From Mortierella alpina (Eukaryota; Mortierellomycota; Mortierellomycetes; Mortierellales; Mortierellaceae): a DNA stretch of 64,000 nt. Location: NCBI GenBank assembly GCA_029449245.1, contig JANATF010000013.1, positions 1,116,001 to 1,180,000 on the forward strand, read 5' to 3'. Shown in pieces: positions 53,046 to 62,622 of the stretch; positions within the stretch are counted from its first letter, which is position 1, and every line of letters begins with the position of its first letter. Under the pieces are notes generated by a model, which saw only the letters and a program-made list of their open reading frames with translations, was not told where the DNA came from and did no database searches. Position numbers and translations under genes: made by a program.

Positions 53046-56000
53046 CTAAAACTTCGGCACTTCTAAAGAAATCTGTTTGCTGATAGCGCCGCGTTGTTCT
53101 AAGAGCTTCCTATTTGTACTGCTTACACCCTGCACAATCCAAATTTTGGTATCTGATACGACAAGCTGGTCATGCCTAGAGCTCCACACTAGGTGCACAG
53201 ACACGGGATGACAGGTTCCTTCGACCCTCCATATGCGAACGGATTTATCGCTACAGCCAGTTGATAAGTTGCTGCCGTGTGCACTTGCGTTCCATGCGAT
53301 TGACGAGATCACTCCATGGAAATCCTTTACAGTAGTCAAACAAAGACATGATTTCACATCCCAGAGCCTTACCATCCTGTCATCACTGCCTGAGGCAATC
53401 TGCTGGCCGCTTGGCGAAAATACCACGCTGTTAACCCGGTCGTTATGGCCGCTTAGGATGGCACCTGGGGCACCGGTGTTTGCGTCCCAGAGCCGCACCG
53501 TGTTGTCGTCACTGCCCGAGGCAATCTTCTGGCCGCATGGAGAAAACACCACACTGTTAACCCAGTCGGTGTGGCTGCATAGAATGGCACCGGGCGCACC
53601 GGTTTGTGCGTCCCAGAGCCGCACCGTGTAGTCGAAACTGCCTGAGGCAATCTGCTTGCCGCTTGGTGAATACACCACGCTGTTAACCCAGTCGGTGTGG
53701 CCGCTTAGAATGATACCAGGTGCACCGGTTTGTGCGTCCCAGAGCCGCACCGTCTGGTCAGAACTGCCCGAGGCAATCTGCTGGCCGCTTGGCGAAAATA
53801 CCGCGCTGTTAACCCGGTCGTTATGGCCGCTTAGGATGGCACCAGGTGCACCGGTTTGTGCGTTCCAGAGCCGCACCGTGTTGTCGTCACTGCCCGAGGC
53901 AATCTGCTGGCCGCATGGCGAGAACATCACGCTTCTAACGTAGTCAGTGTGGTTGCTTAGGATGGCGCCAGGCGCATCGGTGTTTGCGTCCCAAAGCCGC
54001 ACCGTCTGGTCGTCACTGCCCGACGCAATCTGCTGGCCGCTTGACGAATACACAACGCTAAGAACCCGGTCGTTGTGACCGCTCAGGATGGCACCAGGTG
54101 CACCGGTTTGTGCGTCCCAGAGCCGCACCATCTTGTCCTCACTACCCGAGGCAATCTGCTGGCCGGTTGGCGAAAACACCACGCTTCTAACGTAGTCGGT
54201 GTGGCCGCTTAATACGCATGTCTTCTCCCAAGTTGTGGTGTTGTACAGGCTAATTGTGCCATTGCCAAGGCCCACAGCAAGTGTCTTCCCGTCCGGAGAG
54301 TATGCGCACGATCCCACTTGGCTTTCTTCCTCAAGATACGGGTGTTCGCCAAATCGGGCATCCTCCATCTGTGCGTTGCTCAAAGCCGCCTGACGCAACC
54401 AGATATTGCATAGGTTGGTATTTCTCAAATCTGCTCCCTGTAGTTGAGCTGAATCGAACTGCCCACCACTCAGGTCCGCACCGGGAATTTGGATAGCTGT
54501 TAGATCGGCCCCATTGAATATTACACCGGCCCGAACCAAGATAGTGATGGCGTTCGCTGCTGCTTGGCTAGCCGAAACGTCTGCCTTGGATCGCTCGATA
54601 AGCTGATGGAGTCGCTGTCGGAAACCGGAATTGTCTTGGGCGTGCTCGGCAAGAAATTGGACAATCGACGGCTCCTTGACAACGTTCCTTTGGCTTAGAG
54701 GGTGTTCGGCCAGATCTCGAGAAGCATCAGACAGCGTCTCCAAAGACTCAGTGTTCTCTTGCATGTGTCGAGAGTAAAAGTACTCTAACAACGAGCGATG
54801 AAGGAACCGGTGCTGGACACCTGAACGCGACAGTGGACTGCACTCTCTTAAGAGCGTGGCGAGGGGCTGCGATCCAAAGAACTGAACCTTCCACGTCCCT
54901 TTGTCACTCAGCGGCATGTACTGGACAACTGGATTCCCGTCCTGTTCTTTGAAGATGGCTGCAGCAAGGTTCTTCAAAAAAGTAATGGCGGTGTCTACAA
55001 AACCTTCTTCAAGTAGATCTTGTAGTACTTGCTTCTCGTCAGCGGCGAACTTGATAGTCCTCATTCGGCGTTTGCTCATGCTCAGCCATTGATCGATGAA
55101 AGAGTTGTAGAGCGTCAAACGAGTTACTTTGAGCTTGGTGATATCGGTTCCGTCCTTGACCACGCCAGGCAACGCTCGTAGCGACAACGAGAGTAGGAAG
55201 GGATTCTTGACCAGCTCCATCAAGTTGGGAATCGACCTCAGCTTACCCATATAGTTCTCAGTGCTCCAGACGGGTCTATCACCAATCAGTCTGTGTACCT
55301 CTGGATCTTGCACAAACTGATCAATGTAGTCCTCAATCTGGTCTCTTGAGAAAGGAGTAATGACGGCCTCCGTATACAGATTAGCTGCAAAGGTACTGTA
55401 CCGATCGTTCTGTTGAGGACAGAATTGGTCACGGTAGTCCTGTCCGAGATAGGTGCTCCTGCAGCTGATGATCATTTTGGTGTCTGCTTGTCCCTTTTGA
55501 TTGAAAATATTCTCCGAGGGCAAGTTGACCTTGAGTTGGGTTTCGTCGTAACCATCGCAAATCAGGATCATCTTCCGATTCTCTTTCAGCTCTTTGATCT
55601 TGTCCTCCTTGAATCCGTGGACCCGCAATTGTTCGCCAATGATATCCCGATACCTCTCGGCCACAGCAAACAGGTTGATGAATATCGGTATGTGACCGCC
55701 TGGCTTGTACTCGCTCCAAAGCTCGTGCTCAAGGTTTCTGTTGAATGTTGATTTTCCTGCTCCTGAATCACCCAGCACCAAGAACACATGTCTGTCGCTC
55801 TCCAGGAAGTCCTTGACGCTCTTCATGAGTGGCTGAGCATCCTTGTCGGAAGCCTTAAGGTTGACCTTTGCCTGAGGAGGGATGTACACGGTCTGACTGC
55901 ACTCCTTGAGTCGTCTAATCCGGAGGTCGTTGAGGTCGTACTCAACGTAAGGAATACCTTGGACTAGAGCCAGAAGTGGCGACTTCATTGGGATAGGGAG

Positions 56001-57764
56001 ATGAGACCTCAAAGGATAGGAACGCGTGAATATCGCAGAGCCATTGTTAATTGGGACCTGCAGGAATGGAAGGGCCACTTCTCTGACCGCAGTCTCAGGC
56101 ACCCTCGAGATCTCGCCGAGAATAGTCAGCATCCAGGACCTGACGCTGTCGTCCTGAGCCCAATCGGCATCATTCAAGTAGAGATCTCCAAGGAAACTGA
56201 CAGCTTGCTCACGGATGCAGGAGTCCCATTCATCATCAATCGCAATCTCGCCCAGGAGCTGGCTGACACCCCACTGGAATCGCGAATCACGACGGCAAGG
56301 TGCCTCTTGGATCAGTTTGCTGAAATCGTCCAACTGGGCTGCCCGGCAGAGAGCTGTGGCGGTAAGCACAGCAGGGTACCACGGATGCTTGTGGCCAGAG
56401 ACAAGGCCCGCTCTAAGACTACCGAGCAGTCCACGCCCACTGTCAATCAACGAACTGATGCCTTCGTAGCTGGACTTGGCAATCCCATAAGTCTCCTCGA
56501 CAGTCTTTAGCATCTGCTTGAGGCCTTCGAGTAGCCCGTCAAAGTTCAACTGAATGACTCCCGACACCTTGATAAGGCTCTTTGCGGCTCCTAGGGAGTA
56601 TCGCATGATGGCTCGAAGAGCGGATTCGTTATCTGGAACATACTGCAAGGCCTGAAATGCGTACATCGCTTGATACATCAGATAGGGGTCCGAGCTGGAT
56701 TGCAATCCTGAAAGAACTGAGGCCAGGGGCTCCTTTTCCTCGACACGAGGTAGATCTTTGACTTTGTTCTCTGGCTCGGCCATGACATCAAGAAGGCGCG
56801 ACACAGCCAAGGTTAAATGGTACTGATGCTCCGACGACTGCTGATGGGTGTCTCCAAGGCGTTGTCTCAGAATACTCAAGATCTTGACAAGATCATCGGC
56901 ATCAAGATACGCCGGCGCGGCACACTGGACCAGCTGGACGAGACCTTGGAGCAGATCAACATCTAGAAGAACCGACTCTTGGAGCTGCGCAATGAAGCAA
57001 TTGAGCAACTTGCGATAGTGTGCCTGATCGAGGACAGAGCCAAGGAGAACGACTTCTGACACAGCGACCGGATCCTTGACAGCATGCTTGATAGATTCCT
57101 CAACGATGCGTGATCCCAACCAGCGAAGGTGCTCTTGCTTGATCGGGTTCTGTTCAATGGCTTTGAACCATTCCTGCAGTGTATCATTGGACGGCATGGC
57201 CCACGGTGGCGCTTCGTTTGTGGGATCTGAGGCATTCTCGAGACCTTCGCGCTGCAAGGAAGAAGACATATTCTTCGGGAGAAGGCTGATGCACAAGGCG
57301 AGCTGGGATGTGCTGTCGATGCGCGCACCCAGTTTTGGCAATGTGACTCTAGTGGATGTTTTAGTCGCGGTCTCCGAGAAGACATTTACATGAGTCCCAG
57401 TCTTTCCGATTGTGGGCTGTGTACTAGCTCCAGAGCTGCCGATTTTGAGGCTGTGGGCTGCAGCGGTGATGTCGGTGCTAGTAGGTCGAGCGTGGCGGAT
57501 GATTGTCTTCGATGGACCATCTTGAATCGTGACCTTATCCTCATGTTTGGTCGACCGAAAGATGTTTCGAATTTTGTCCCGCGTTCTGGTTTTTTGGGAC
57601 GAGACGGATTTAACGTCGCGAACGGAGCCCTGGCTGCCTTGCTGATACGGCACCGTTGCGGCATCGTGACTAATAGATCGACCATGGGCGGTTAACGACG
57701 GCATCAATGCCCTGCTTGCAGATCTCCGGTGGCCGAGTGATGAAGTGTTGGGTGGATTGCTCAT
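53046..57764 (-). CDS. STAND/NLR-like NACHT-pentapeptide-WD40 protein 3 (short WD array)
   Basis: 1572 residues from ATG 57762-57764. The N-terminus (KIRNIFRSTKHEDK, LPKLGARIDSTSQLALCISL) and ARM-like region match gene 2 closely. Walker A GDSGAGKST is near residue 664, Walker B MILICDGYDE, with IISCRSTYLGQDYRDQF just after. The pentapeptide segment reads GADLSGGQFDSAQLQGADL. Only 7 canonical WD40 units plus two degenerate flanking units follow, 9 in all, enough for a single seven-bladed propeller with extra. The tail LLEQRGAISKQISLEVPKF differs at the very end from the others. The lower number of WD units accounts for nearly all its shorter length. Confidence 0.9.
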   Translation of the reverse strand: MSNPPNTSSLGHRRSASRALMPSLTAHGRSISHDAATVPYQQGSQGSVRDVKSVSSQKTRTRDKIRNIFRSTKHEDKVTIQDGPSKTIIRHARPTSTDITAAAHSLKIGSSGASTQPTIGKTGTHVNVFSETATKTSTRVTLPKLGARIDSTSQLALCISLLPKNMSSSLQREGLENASDPTNEAPPWAMPSNDTLQEWFKAIEQNPIKQEHLRWLGSRIVEESIKHAVKDPVAVSEVVLLGSVLDQAHYRKLLNCFIAQLQESVLLDVDLLQGLVQLVQCAAPAYLDADDLVKILSILRQRLGDTHQQSSEHQYHLTLAVSRLLDVMAEPENKVKDLPRVEEKEPLASVLSGLQSSSDPYLMYQAMYAFQALQYVPDNESALRAIMRYSLGAAKSLIKVSGVIQLNFDGLLEGLKQMLKTVEETYGIAKSSYEGISSLIDSGRGLLGSLRAGLVSGHKHPWYPAVLTATALCRAAQLDDFSKLIQEAPCRRDSRFQWGVSQLLGEIAIDDEWDSCIREQAVSFLGDLYLNDADWAQDDSVRSWMLTILGEISRVPETAVREVALPFLQVPINNGSAIFTRSYPLRSHLPIPMKSPLLALVQGIPYVEYDLNDLRIRRLKECSQTVYIPPQAKVNLKASDKDAQPLMKSVKDFLESDRHVFLVLGDSGAGKSTFNRNLEHELWSEYKPGGHIPIFINLFAVAERYRDIIGEQLRVHGFKEDKIKELKENRKMILICDGYDETQLKVNLPSENIFNQKGQADTKMIISCRSTYLGQDYRDQFCPQQNDRYSTFAANLYTEAVITPFSRDQIEDYIDQFVQDPEVHRLIGDRPVWSTENYMGKLRSIPNLMELVKNPFLLSLSLRALPGVVKDGTDITKLKVTRLTLYNSFIDQWLSMSKRRMRTIKFAADEKQVLQDLLEEGFVDTAITFLKNLAAAIFKEQDGNPVVQYMPLSDKGTWKVQFFGSQPLATLLRECSPLSRSGVQHRFLHRSLLEYFYSRHMQENTESLETLSDASRDLAEHPLSQRNVVKEPSIVQFLAEHAQDNSGFRQRLHQLIERSKADVSASQAAANAITILVRAGVIFNGADLTAIQIPGADLSGGQFDSAQLQGADLRNTNLCNIWLRQAALSNAQMEDARFGEHPYLEEESQVGSCAYSPDGKTLAVGLGNGTISLYNTTTWEKTCVLSGHTDYVRSVVFSPTGQQIASGSEDKMVRLWDAQTGAPGAILSGHNDRVLSVVYSSSGQQIASGSDDQTVRLWDANTDAPGAILSNHTDYVRSVMFSPCGQQIASGSDDNTVRLWNAQTGAPGAILSGHNDRVNSAVFSPSGQQIASGSSDQTVRLWDAQTGAPGIILSGHTDWVNSVVYSPSGKQIASGSFDYTVRLWDAQTGAPGAILCSHTDWVNSVVFSPCGQKIASGSDDNTVRLWDANTGAPGAILSGHNDRVNSVVFSPSGQQIASGSDDRMVRLWDVKSCLCLTTVKDFHGVISSIAWNASAHGSNLSTGCSDKSVRIWRVEGTCHPVSVHLVWSSRHDQLVVSDTKIWIVQGVSSTNRKLLEQRGAISKQISLEVPKF
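53310..54192 (-). repeat. 126-bp WD40 repeat array of STAND gene 3 (7 canonical units)
   Basis: Seven 42-codon units, the most uniform of the three arrays (GQQIASGSDDNTVRLW and close variants). Two linker types alternate: GHNDRV and HTDWV/HTDYV. The residue after V is R, L, R, N, N, N, N. This alternation suggests duplication of a two-unit block. Confidence 0.9.
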
Positions 57765-57780
57765 AACAGTTGCCTTGATG

Positions 57781-57869
57781 CTGCATCCAATGAAATAGAA
57801 AGGTTACGGTTAGCGCTTGCTATGAGCGAGTGAAGATAGGCGTTAAGCAAAGCTAGAGGTTGCTCTTGC
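57781..57869 (-). promoter_or_regulatory. Probable GC-AG 5' UTR intron of STAND gene 3
   Basis: The minus strand has AAAG|GCAAGAG as donor and GGATGCAG as acceptor, 89 nt. Gene 2 has GTAAGAG at the same place, so one T-to-C change turned GT into GC. GC-AG introns are spliced in many fungi, usually with otherwise strong donors, as here. Confidence 0.5.
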
Positions 57870-59071
57870 CTTTAGGAAAGTCAAGCTATCACACTGACGA
57901 TAAAGAGGAGAACAACGAAGAATCCAAAATGCCACAAGGAATGTTCAAGGACGGAGGCACTAAGGCTCGTATCATCTAAACACATTTGGTCTTGTTAGCG
58001 ACCATACAAGTATCCATGGCTAATTCAAATTGTATGTGTTCATAGGCCTTACAATACCTGGAGAAAGGCAAAGAGAGGGCGTTCTCCAAGAGCGACAGTA
58101 GGTTTGTCGGTCTGAGATGGCTCAGGAATAACGCCTTTGTACGCGAGAGTTCGATTCTCCCTGGTGGTCAACAACGGCCAAATCACAGCAATATGTCCTA
58201 GTTCGCCATTTGTGTGTTAGTATGAAGTTTGTAGGTAAGTATAGCGCATTATCACTACGCTCGACTACATCCTCAAGCATACCGTCACACTTTCAGGTTC
58301 TTGATCGCAATTTGGGTGTTCTTTGGAAAAGTTCGGGTCAATGGAGAGAAAGAAACGGAGTGATAAGGGGGGGGGGGGGAGAAGAAATGATTAAAAAGCG
58401 TGGGAGCGGCGCGCAATCTTATTCTTCGCCTTCGATCTTTCTTGTGTTTTAATACCTCAAGCATTGTGTTCGAATGGCTATTGCGCCCATAAATATTCAG
58501 AAGCATCTTGTGCTACTGTACAGCCACATACCGTCTGCTCGCTCTTGCAGTCTACAAATCGCGCCGACTGTGCTTCACATCCAGTTGGCAGCGCATTAGC
58601 ACCAATGTTCATTCGACTTGTGGTCATACAATACAACGCTGCTGTGTCCCACTCCTACTGTCCGGTTTGGCAATCCTATAGGAATGGCACGCTATCTGAA
58701 AATGTCGGCAGCAGCAGCTGTTGAGTCGCAGTTCGGAGTGAGACAAACGGCGCTGGCTTTTAAACATTACTAGTCCTGAAATCATGTGTTGGTCCGTGCA
58801 GAATTGCCAGAGAAGCATGTCTCTTTTCAGCGGCGATCCCGTTGATCCAGGCACCACGCGTATTGTTGTTATCCTGTGTGGTTGTCATGACCTTTGATAA
58901 CACTGAACAGAGAGGACTAAAGAGATCCGCTCTGCTTTCCACCCACTTACTCTGAACCCGTCAAAGTCCATAGGATCCACGCCGCTTTTCTTCCAAACAC
59001 AGCTCTTATTGTCCTTTGAACTCCTAATCTGCAGATGATCTATCAAAACCAGACTCTCGGTCACTCTGACG
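57870..59071 (-). promoter_or_regulatory. Upstream region of STAND gene 3
   Basis: To about 58960 it is homologous to the region upstream of gene 2. It contains a run of 13 G at 58367-58379. Beyond 58960 the similarity ends and unrelated DNA, with a possible gene start, begins. Confidence 0.55.
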
Positions 59072-59188
59072 ATGTTCAACACCGTCAAGGTGTCCAGGGC
59101 GCACGACGTGGACGTGGACTGGATCGCGCCCCAGGCGGCCGGGACAGGAAAGGTGGGAACCTCCCTCCCCCCAAACCTCGGCCGCATA
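59072..59188 (+). pseudogene. Truncated first exon, possibly of a Ski8/WDR61-like WD40 gene
   Basis: ATG 59072 opens 39 codons with strong G/C preference at third positions (MFNTVKVSRAHDVDVDWIAP), ending at a perfect GTATGT donor (59189). The pattern AHD, a short spacer, then GKVGTSLPPNLGRI resembles the first WD strand of Ski8-type proteins, which have an AHDDxIW...V(V/T)TGSxDxxVxVW layout. No matching second exon follows; within 150 bp the DNA turns into tandem repeats. It could be a gene cut by rearrangement, or a chance frame. The minus strand is also open here, with its own TACTAAC-like branch site, so orientation is not certain. Confidence 0.28.
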
Positions 59189-59360
59189 GTATGTTAGTAT
59201 TGGGTGTTTGATGATAAGAGTCGATCGTTCATAGCATGCAAACAGGGCAATTGGGAATGAATGCACTTACCTCCAAAATCCTGTATGCGGCGCAAGGGTT
59301 CTTTTTTCTCTCCACCGTCCTCCCAACTTCCCTCCCTAGTCCCTACCCTCCTTAACAGAC
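59189..59360. other. Spacer before the ~160-bp repeat
   Basis: No gene seen. A minus-strand GTAAGT at about 59266-59271 and TACTAAC-like sequence near 59192-59200 could mark a minus-strand intron, but no coding partner is convincing. Confidence 0.25.
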
Positions 59361-59925
59361 TGCCGACTGGTCAGTACGTTGAGTTTTTTAGAGAGGTTCT
59401 CTCCTCCTGCCCCTCCTTTCTATAGCGGCGGCGAACTCGCTGACGTTTTGGATGATTAGAGTGCTGGTCTTCACTGCGTTTTTTAGAGTGGTTCTCTCCA
59501 CTCTCCCCCTTGTAACATACTGCCGACTGGTCAGCACGTTGCTTTTTTTAGAGAGGTTCTATTCCTCCTGCCCCTCCTTTTCTATAGCGGCGGCGAATTC
59601 GCTGAGTGTTCGTGGTGGTTAGAGTGCTGGCCTTCACTGTGTTTTTTAGAGTGGTTCACTCCACTCTCCCCCTTGCATATAACCAACTGTCAGTCGGGAC
59701 AGCTCGTTGCTTTTTTAGAGAGGTTCTATTCCTCCTGCCCTCCTTTCTATAGCGGGCGGCGAACTCGCTCTCCCCCTTGTGAATAACCAACTGCCAGTCG
59801 GGACAGCTCGTTGCTTTTTTTAAAGAGGTTCTATTCCTCCTGCCCCTTTTCTATAGCGGCGGCGAACTCGCTGAGTTTTCGTGGTTGTTGGAGAGTGGCT
59901 CACTCCACTGCCTACAGACGGGGTG
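59361..59925 (+). repeat. Tandem repeat, ~160-bp unit, four copies (one truncated)
   Basis: Units start at 59361, 59521, 59688 and 59792 (lengths about 160, 167, 104 and 134). Shared blocks are TGCCGACTGGTCAG or its TGCCAGTCGGGACAG variant, TTTTTTAGAGAGGTTCT, CTCCTGCCCCTCC, TCTATAGCGGCGGCGAA and AGAGTGGTTC(T/A)CTCCACTC. The third unit lacks the middle block. No frame is kept between copies, so it is a non-coding satellite. Confidence 0.88.
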
Positions 59926-61866
59926 TACACCAAAAAGAGTGAAGAGAAAAAAAAGGTGGGGTGTTGGTGTTAGAGAGAGGTAACTGGAGCACTGGCGCAG
60001 ACACAAAACGTCAAGGTGAAGGGCTGGTCGAGCGAGGCTTGGAGGTGAATATGGTCAAGAGGCCGTTGCTGGAGTTGTCGTGGTGTTTGCTGTGAGAGTG
60101 TTGATAGGAAGAGGAGGCAGCCAGGGGACTCTGGTGTGTGCTGCCGCAGCTGTCGGAGCCCTGGGGAGTATATTGTGGTGTTGCGGAGAGGCGTACGAGC
60201 AGCTGCAGGGAGAGAAGAAGGAGGAGAAGGAGGAGGAGGAGGAGGAGGAGGAGGAGGTGGTGGTGGAGTAATGAGAGAGGGATAGCGTTTGTGTATGTAC
60301 GAGTACGATGGAAGACTTACCAGAGCCGCCTGCTCTGGACTGGAGACCGGAGAGGAAAAGAAGAACGAGGCGAGCAGCAGAGCCCACAGGTGGACGGAAA
60401 TTATATAGAAAATGTTAAATAAGGGCCCAGTGACGTGTGGACCATGGGCTCTTGTACGTCCATCGAAGCGTCTGCTCGGCAGGAGAACTTGCCACCGTTT
60501 CCGTTGACTCTGCTTTCTTATAAAGTTGTCCATCCGTTTGACCATCGTCATGGCAAGTCTGGGAAAAGGAAAAATAAAAACATGGGGGCAAAGTAGTTTT
60601 CACATGCGCTGCGGAGGCTGGTCTCTTTGTCGGACACTCAATCGAGCCAAAATGGTGCTGAAATGGCAGGTTCAAGGTGAGAGAACGAGCATGCTAACGA
60701 CATGGAGACAGGCAGACATGAGACAACGTGAGACGAGAGGACGAGGGTGTGTAGGCTGCGATTGATTAGAAGATGAATAGGGACATGGAATGGACGATGA
60801 TGCGCCGCGTGATATCACTGTAATTAGGAGGCTGCTGGCCGACGTTGCCATGCTCACACTTGACGGGAGAGAGGAAGACGAGCTGTTGACTGTCAGCACC
60901 ATGCACCATGCACCATGCATACTGCATGCTGGATTGCTAGAATAAAGTCCTTCGAGCAGATCCATCCCCGGAATGGATTGCCACTGGAGCACAGGCTGTT
61001 TTATCTCTCGGACTTGGCAAATGCTGGCTATCCATCGGTCTTACTCCACAGCCCACACAGCTCATCACACTCAGGTCCAGCTCTTTGACTTTTTCTTCAT
61101 CGCCCTCATCATCGCACTCTTCACCGCACTCTTCAACCACCCTCTCGTCTGCTCTCTCTCTCGACATGGTGCATGCATCTCCACGCAGCGAGTAGTTGAC
61201 TGATACTCCCACAGATATTCTAAAAATATTCGCAGACTGTTCCCGTGCCTTCTTCCATTTTCTCCTGCGCCCCTCTCGTGCCCATAAAACACCTCACTCT
61301 CTCTCGTCTTCTGCTTTTCCTCTCTTTCTTCTGCTCCCCACCCACTTCCATCTCTTTACACCGCTTAGATACCGAACGCAAGACCAAGACCAACCAGGTA
61401 AGTCCTCTCTCTTCCCCACACACGCACAAGCACACACACACACAAGCACACACACACACTCTCTCTCCTTCTATCTCTCTCTCTGTGCGCGTTCCTCTCT
61501 TTCCTGCGCCTTAGTGCCTCTCTCACCTTCACTTCATCCTCTTTCTCACCGCTGCAATGTCGTCCCCTGGCTGCTTCTGCGTACGCTCCTCTCCAAAACA
61601 CAAACAAAGCCTTTTCTTAGTCCTTTTAACTCTTCACCCTAACCTGCAACTGCCGTCAACCACGATATTGATTATATCAGTGCCAGTACTTGAGCAATCT
61701 CTAACCTGGTTCCTCCACGCTCGTTTCTTCTGGGAACCCTTTCATTCTGCCTCCCTCCCTCACTACCTCACATTCATCACATCCCCCTCCGTCAGCCTCT
61801 CACCTGCCTCTCAAGCCCGCAAGGTAGCGGGTTACCCTTTCCTCGCTTTAATCCTGGAAGAAGAGT
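59926..61866. other. Gene-poor region with CT-rich, leader-like segments
   Basis: Apart from the trinucleotide tract, it contains a CA/CT microsatellite at about 61420-61495 and CT-rich DNA from 61230 to 61560 that looks like the 5' leader of a plus-strand gene with a GTAAGT donor at about 61399. The expected gene body is absent: the 66-bp satellite starts at 61867. It may be a promoter left behind after rearrangement. Confidence 0.35.
60205..60271 (+). repeat. GGA/GGT trinucleotide microsatellite
   Basis: GAAGGAGGAGAAGGAGGAGG and so on, turning into GGTGGTGGTGG. It makes poly-Glu/Gly or poly-Pro frames on both strands; none is supported as a gene. Confidence 0.85.
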
Positions 61867-62622
61867 GAAGTGGGACACTTGGAAAGCCTCAGCGGTCTAG
61901 CCCTTCCCCGCTTTAAATATCGAAGGATGAGTGATGGGGGACACTTAGAAAGCCTCAGCGGGCTATCTCTTCGCTGCTCTAAATATCGAAGCATGAGTGA
62001 TGGGGGACACTTAGAAAGCCTCAGCGGGCTATCTCTTCGCTGCTCTAAATATCGAAGCATGGGTGATGGGGAACACTTAGAAAGCCTCAGCGGTCTACAC
62101 TCTTCCCCGCTTTAAATATCGAAGGATGAGTGATGGGGGACACTTAGAAAGCCTCAGCGGGCTATCTCTTCGCCGCTCTAATATCGAAGCATGAGTGATG
62201 GGGGACACTTTGAAAGCCTCAGCGGGCTATCTCTTCGCTGCTCTAAATATCGAAGGATGAGTGATGGGGGACACTTAGAAAGCCTCAGCGGGCTATCTCT
62301 TCGCTGCTCTAAATATCGAAGCATGAGTGATGGGGGACACTTAGAAAGCCTCAGCGGGCTATCTCTTCGCTGCTCTAAATATAGAAGCATGAGTGATGGG
62401 GAACACTTAGAAAGCCTCAGCGGACTACACTCTTCCCCGCTTTAAATATCGAAGGATGAGTGATGGGGGACACTTAGAAAGCCTCAGCGGGCTATCTCTT
62501 CGCTGCTCTAAATATCGAAGCATGAGTGATGGGGGACACTTAGAAAGCCTCAGCGGGCTATCTCTTCGCTGCTTTAAATATCGAAGGATGAGTGATGGGG
62601 AACACTTAGAAAGCCTCGGTGG
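61867..62622 (+). repeat. 66-bp satellite, about 11.5 units
   Basis: Units begin GTGATGGGGGACACTT at 61931, 61997, 62063, 62130, 62195, 62261, 62327, 62393, 62460, 62526 and 62592, preceded by a partial unit from 61867. Spacing is 66 bp except one 65 and two 67. Two sub-types occur: one with CTATCTCTTCGCTGCTC, the other with CTACACTCTTCCCCGC, the latter following units with GGGGAACACTT, giving a higher-order order of types. Being 22 codons long it stays open in several frames, but the 65/67-bp units shift the frame. Confidence 0.93.

Noticed and set aside
58120-58175. tRNA-like T-arm (AGTTCGATTCT) upstream of STAND gene 3
   Set aside because: No acceptor stem or anticodon arm can be paired around it, and the homologous site upstream of gene 2 lacks it.
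59970-60551. Minus-strand frame with a polyproline run
   Set aside because: It is produced by the GGA/GGT microsatellite; no domain, promoter or splice support.
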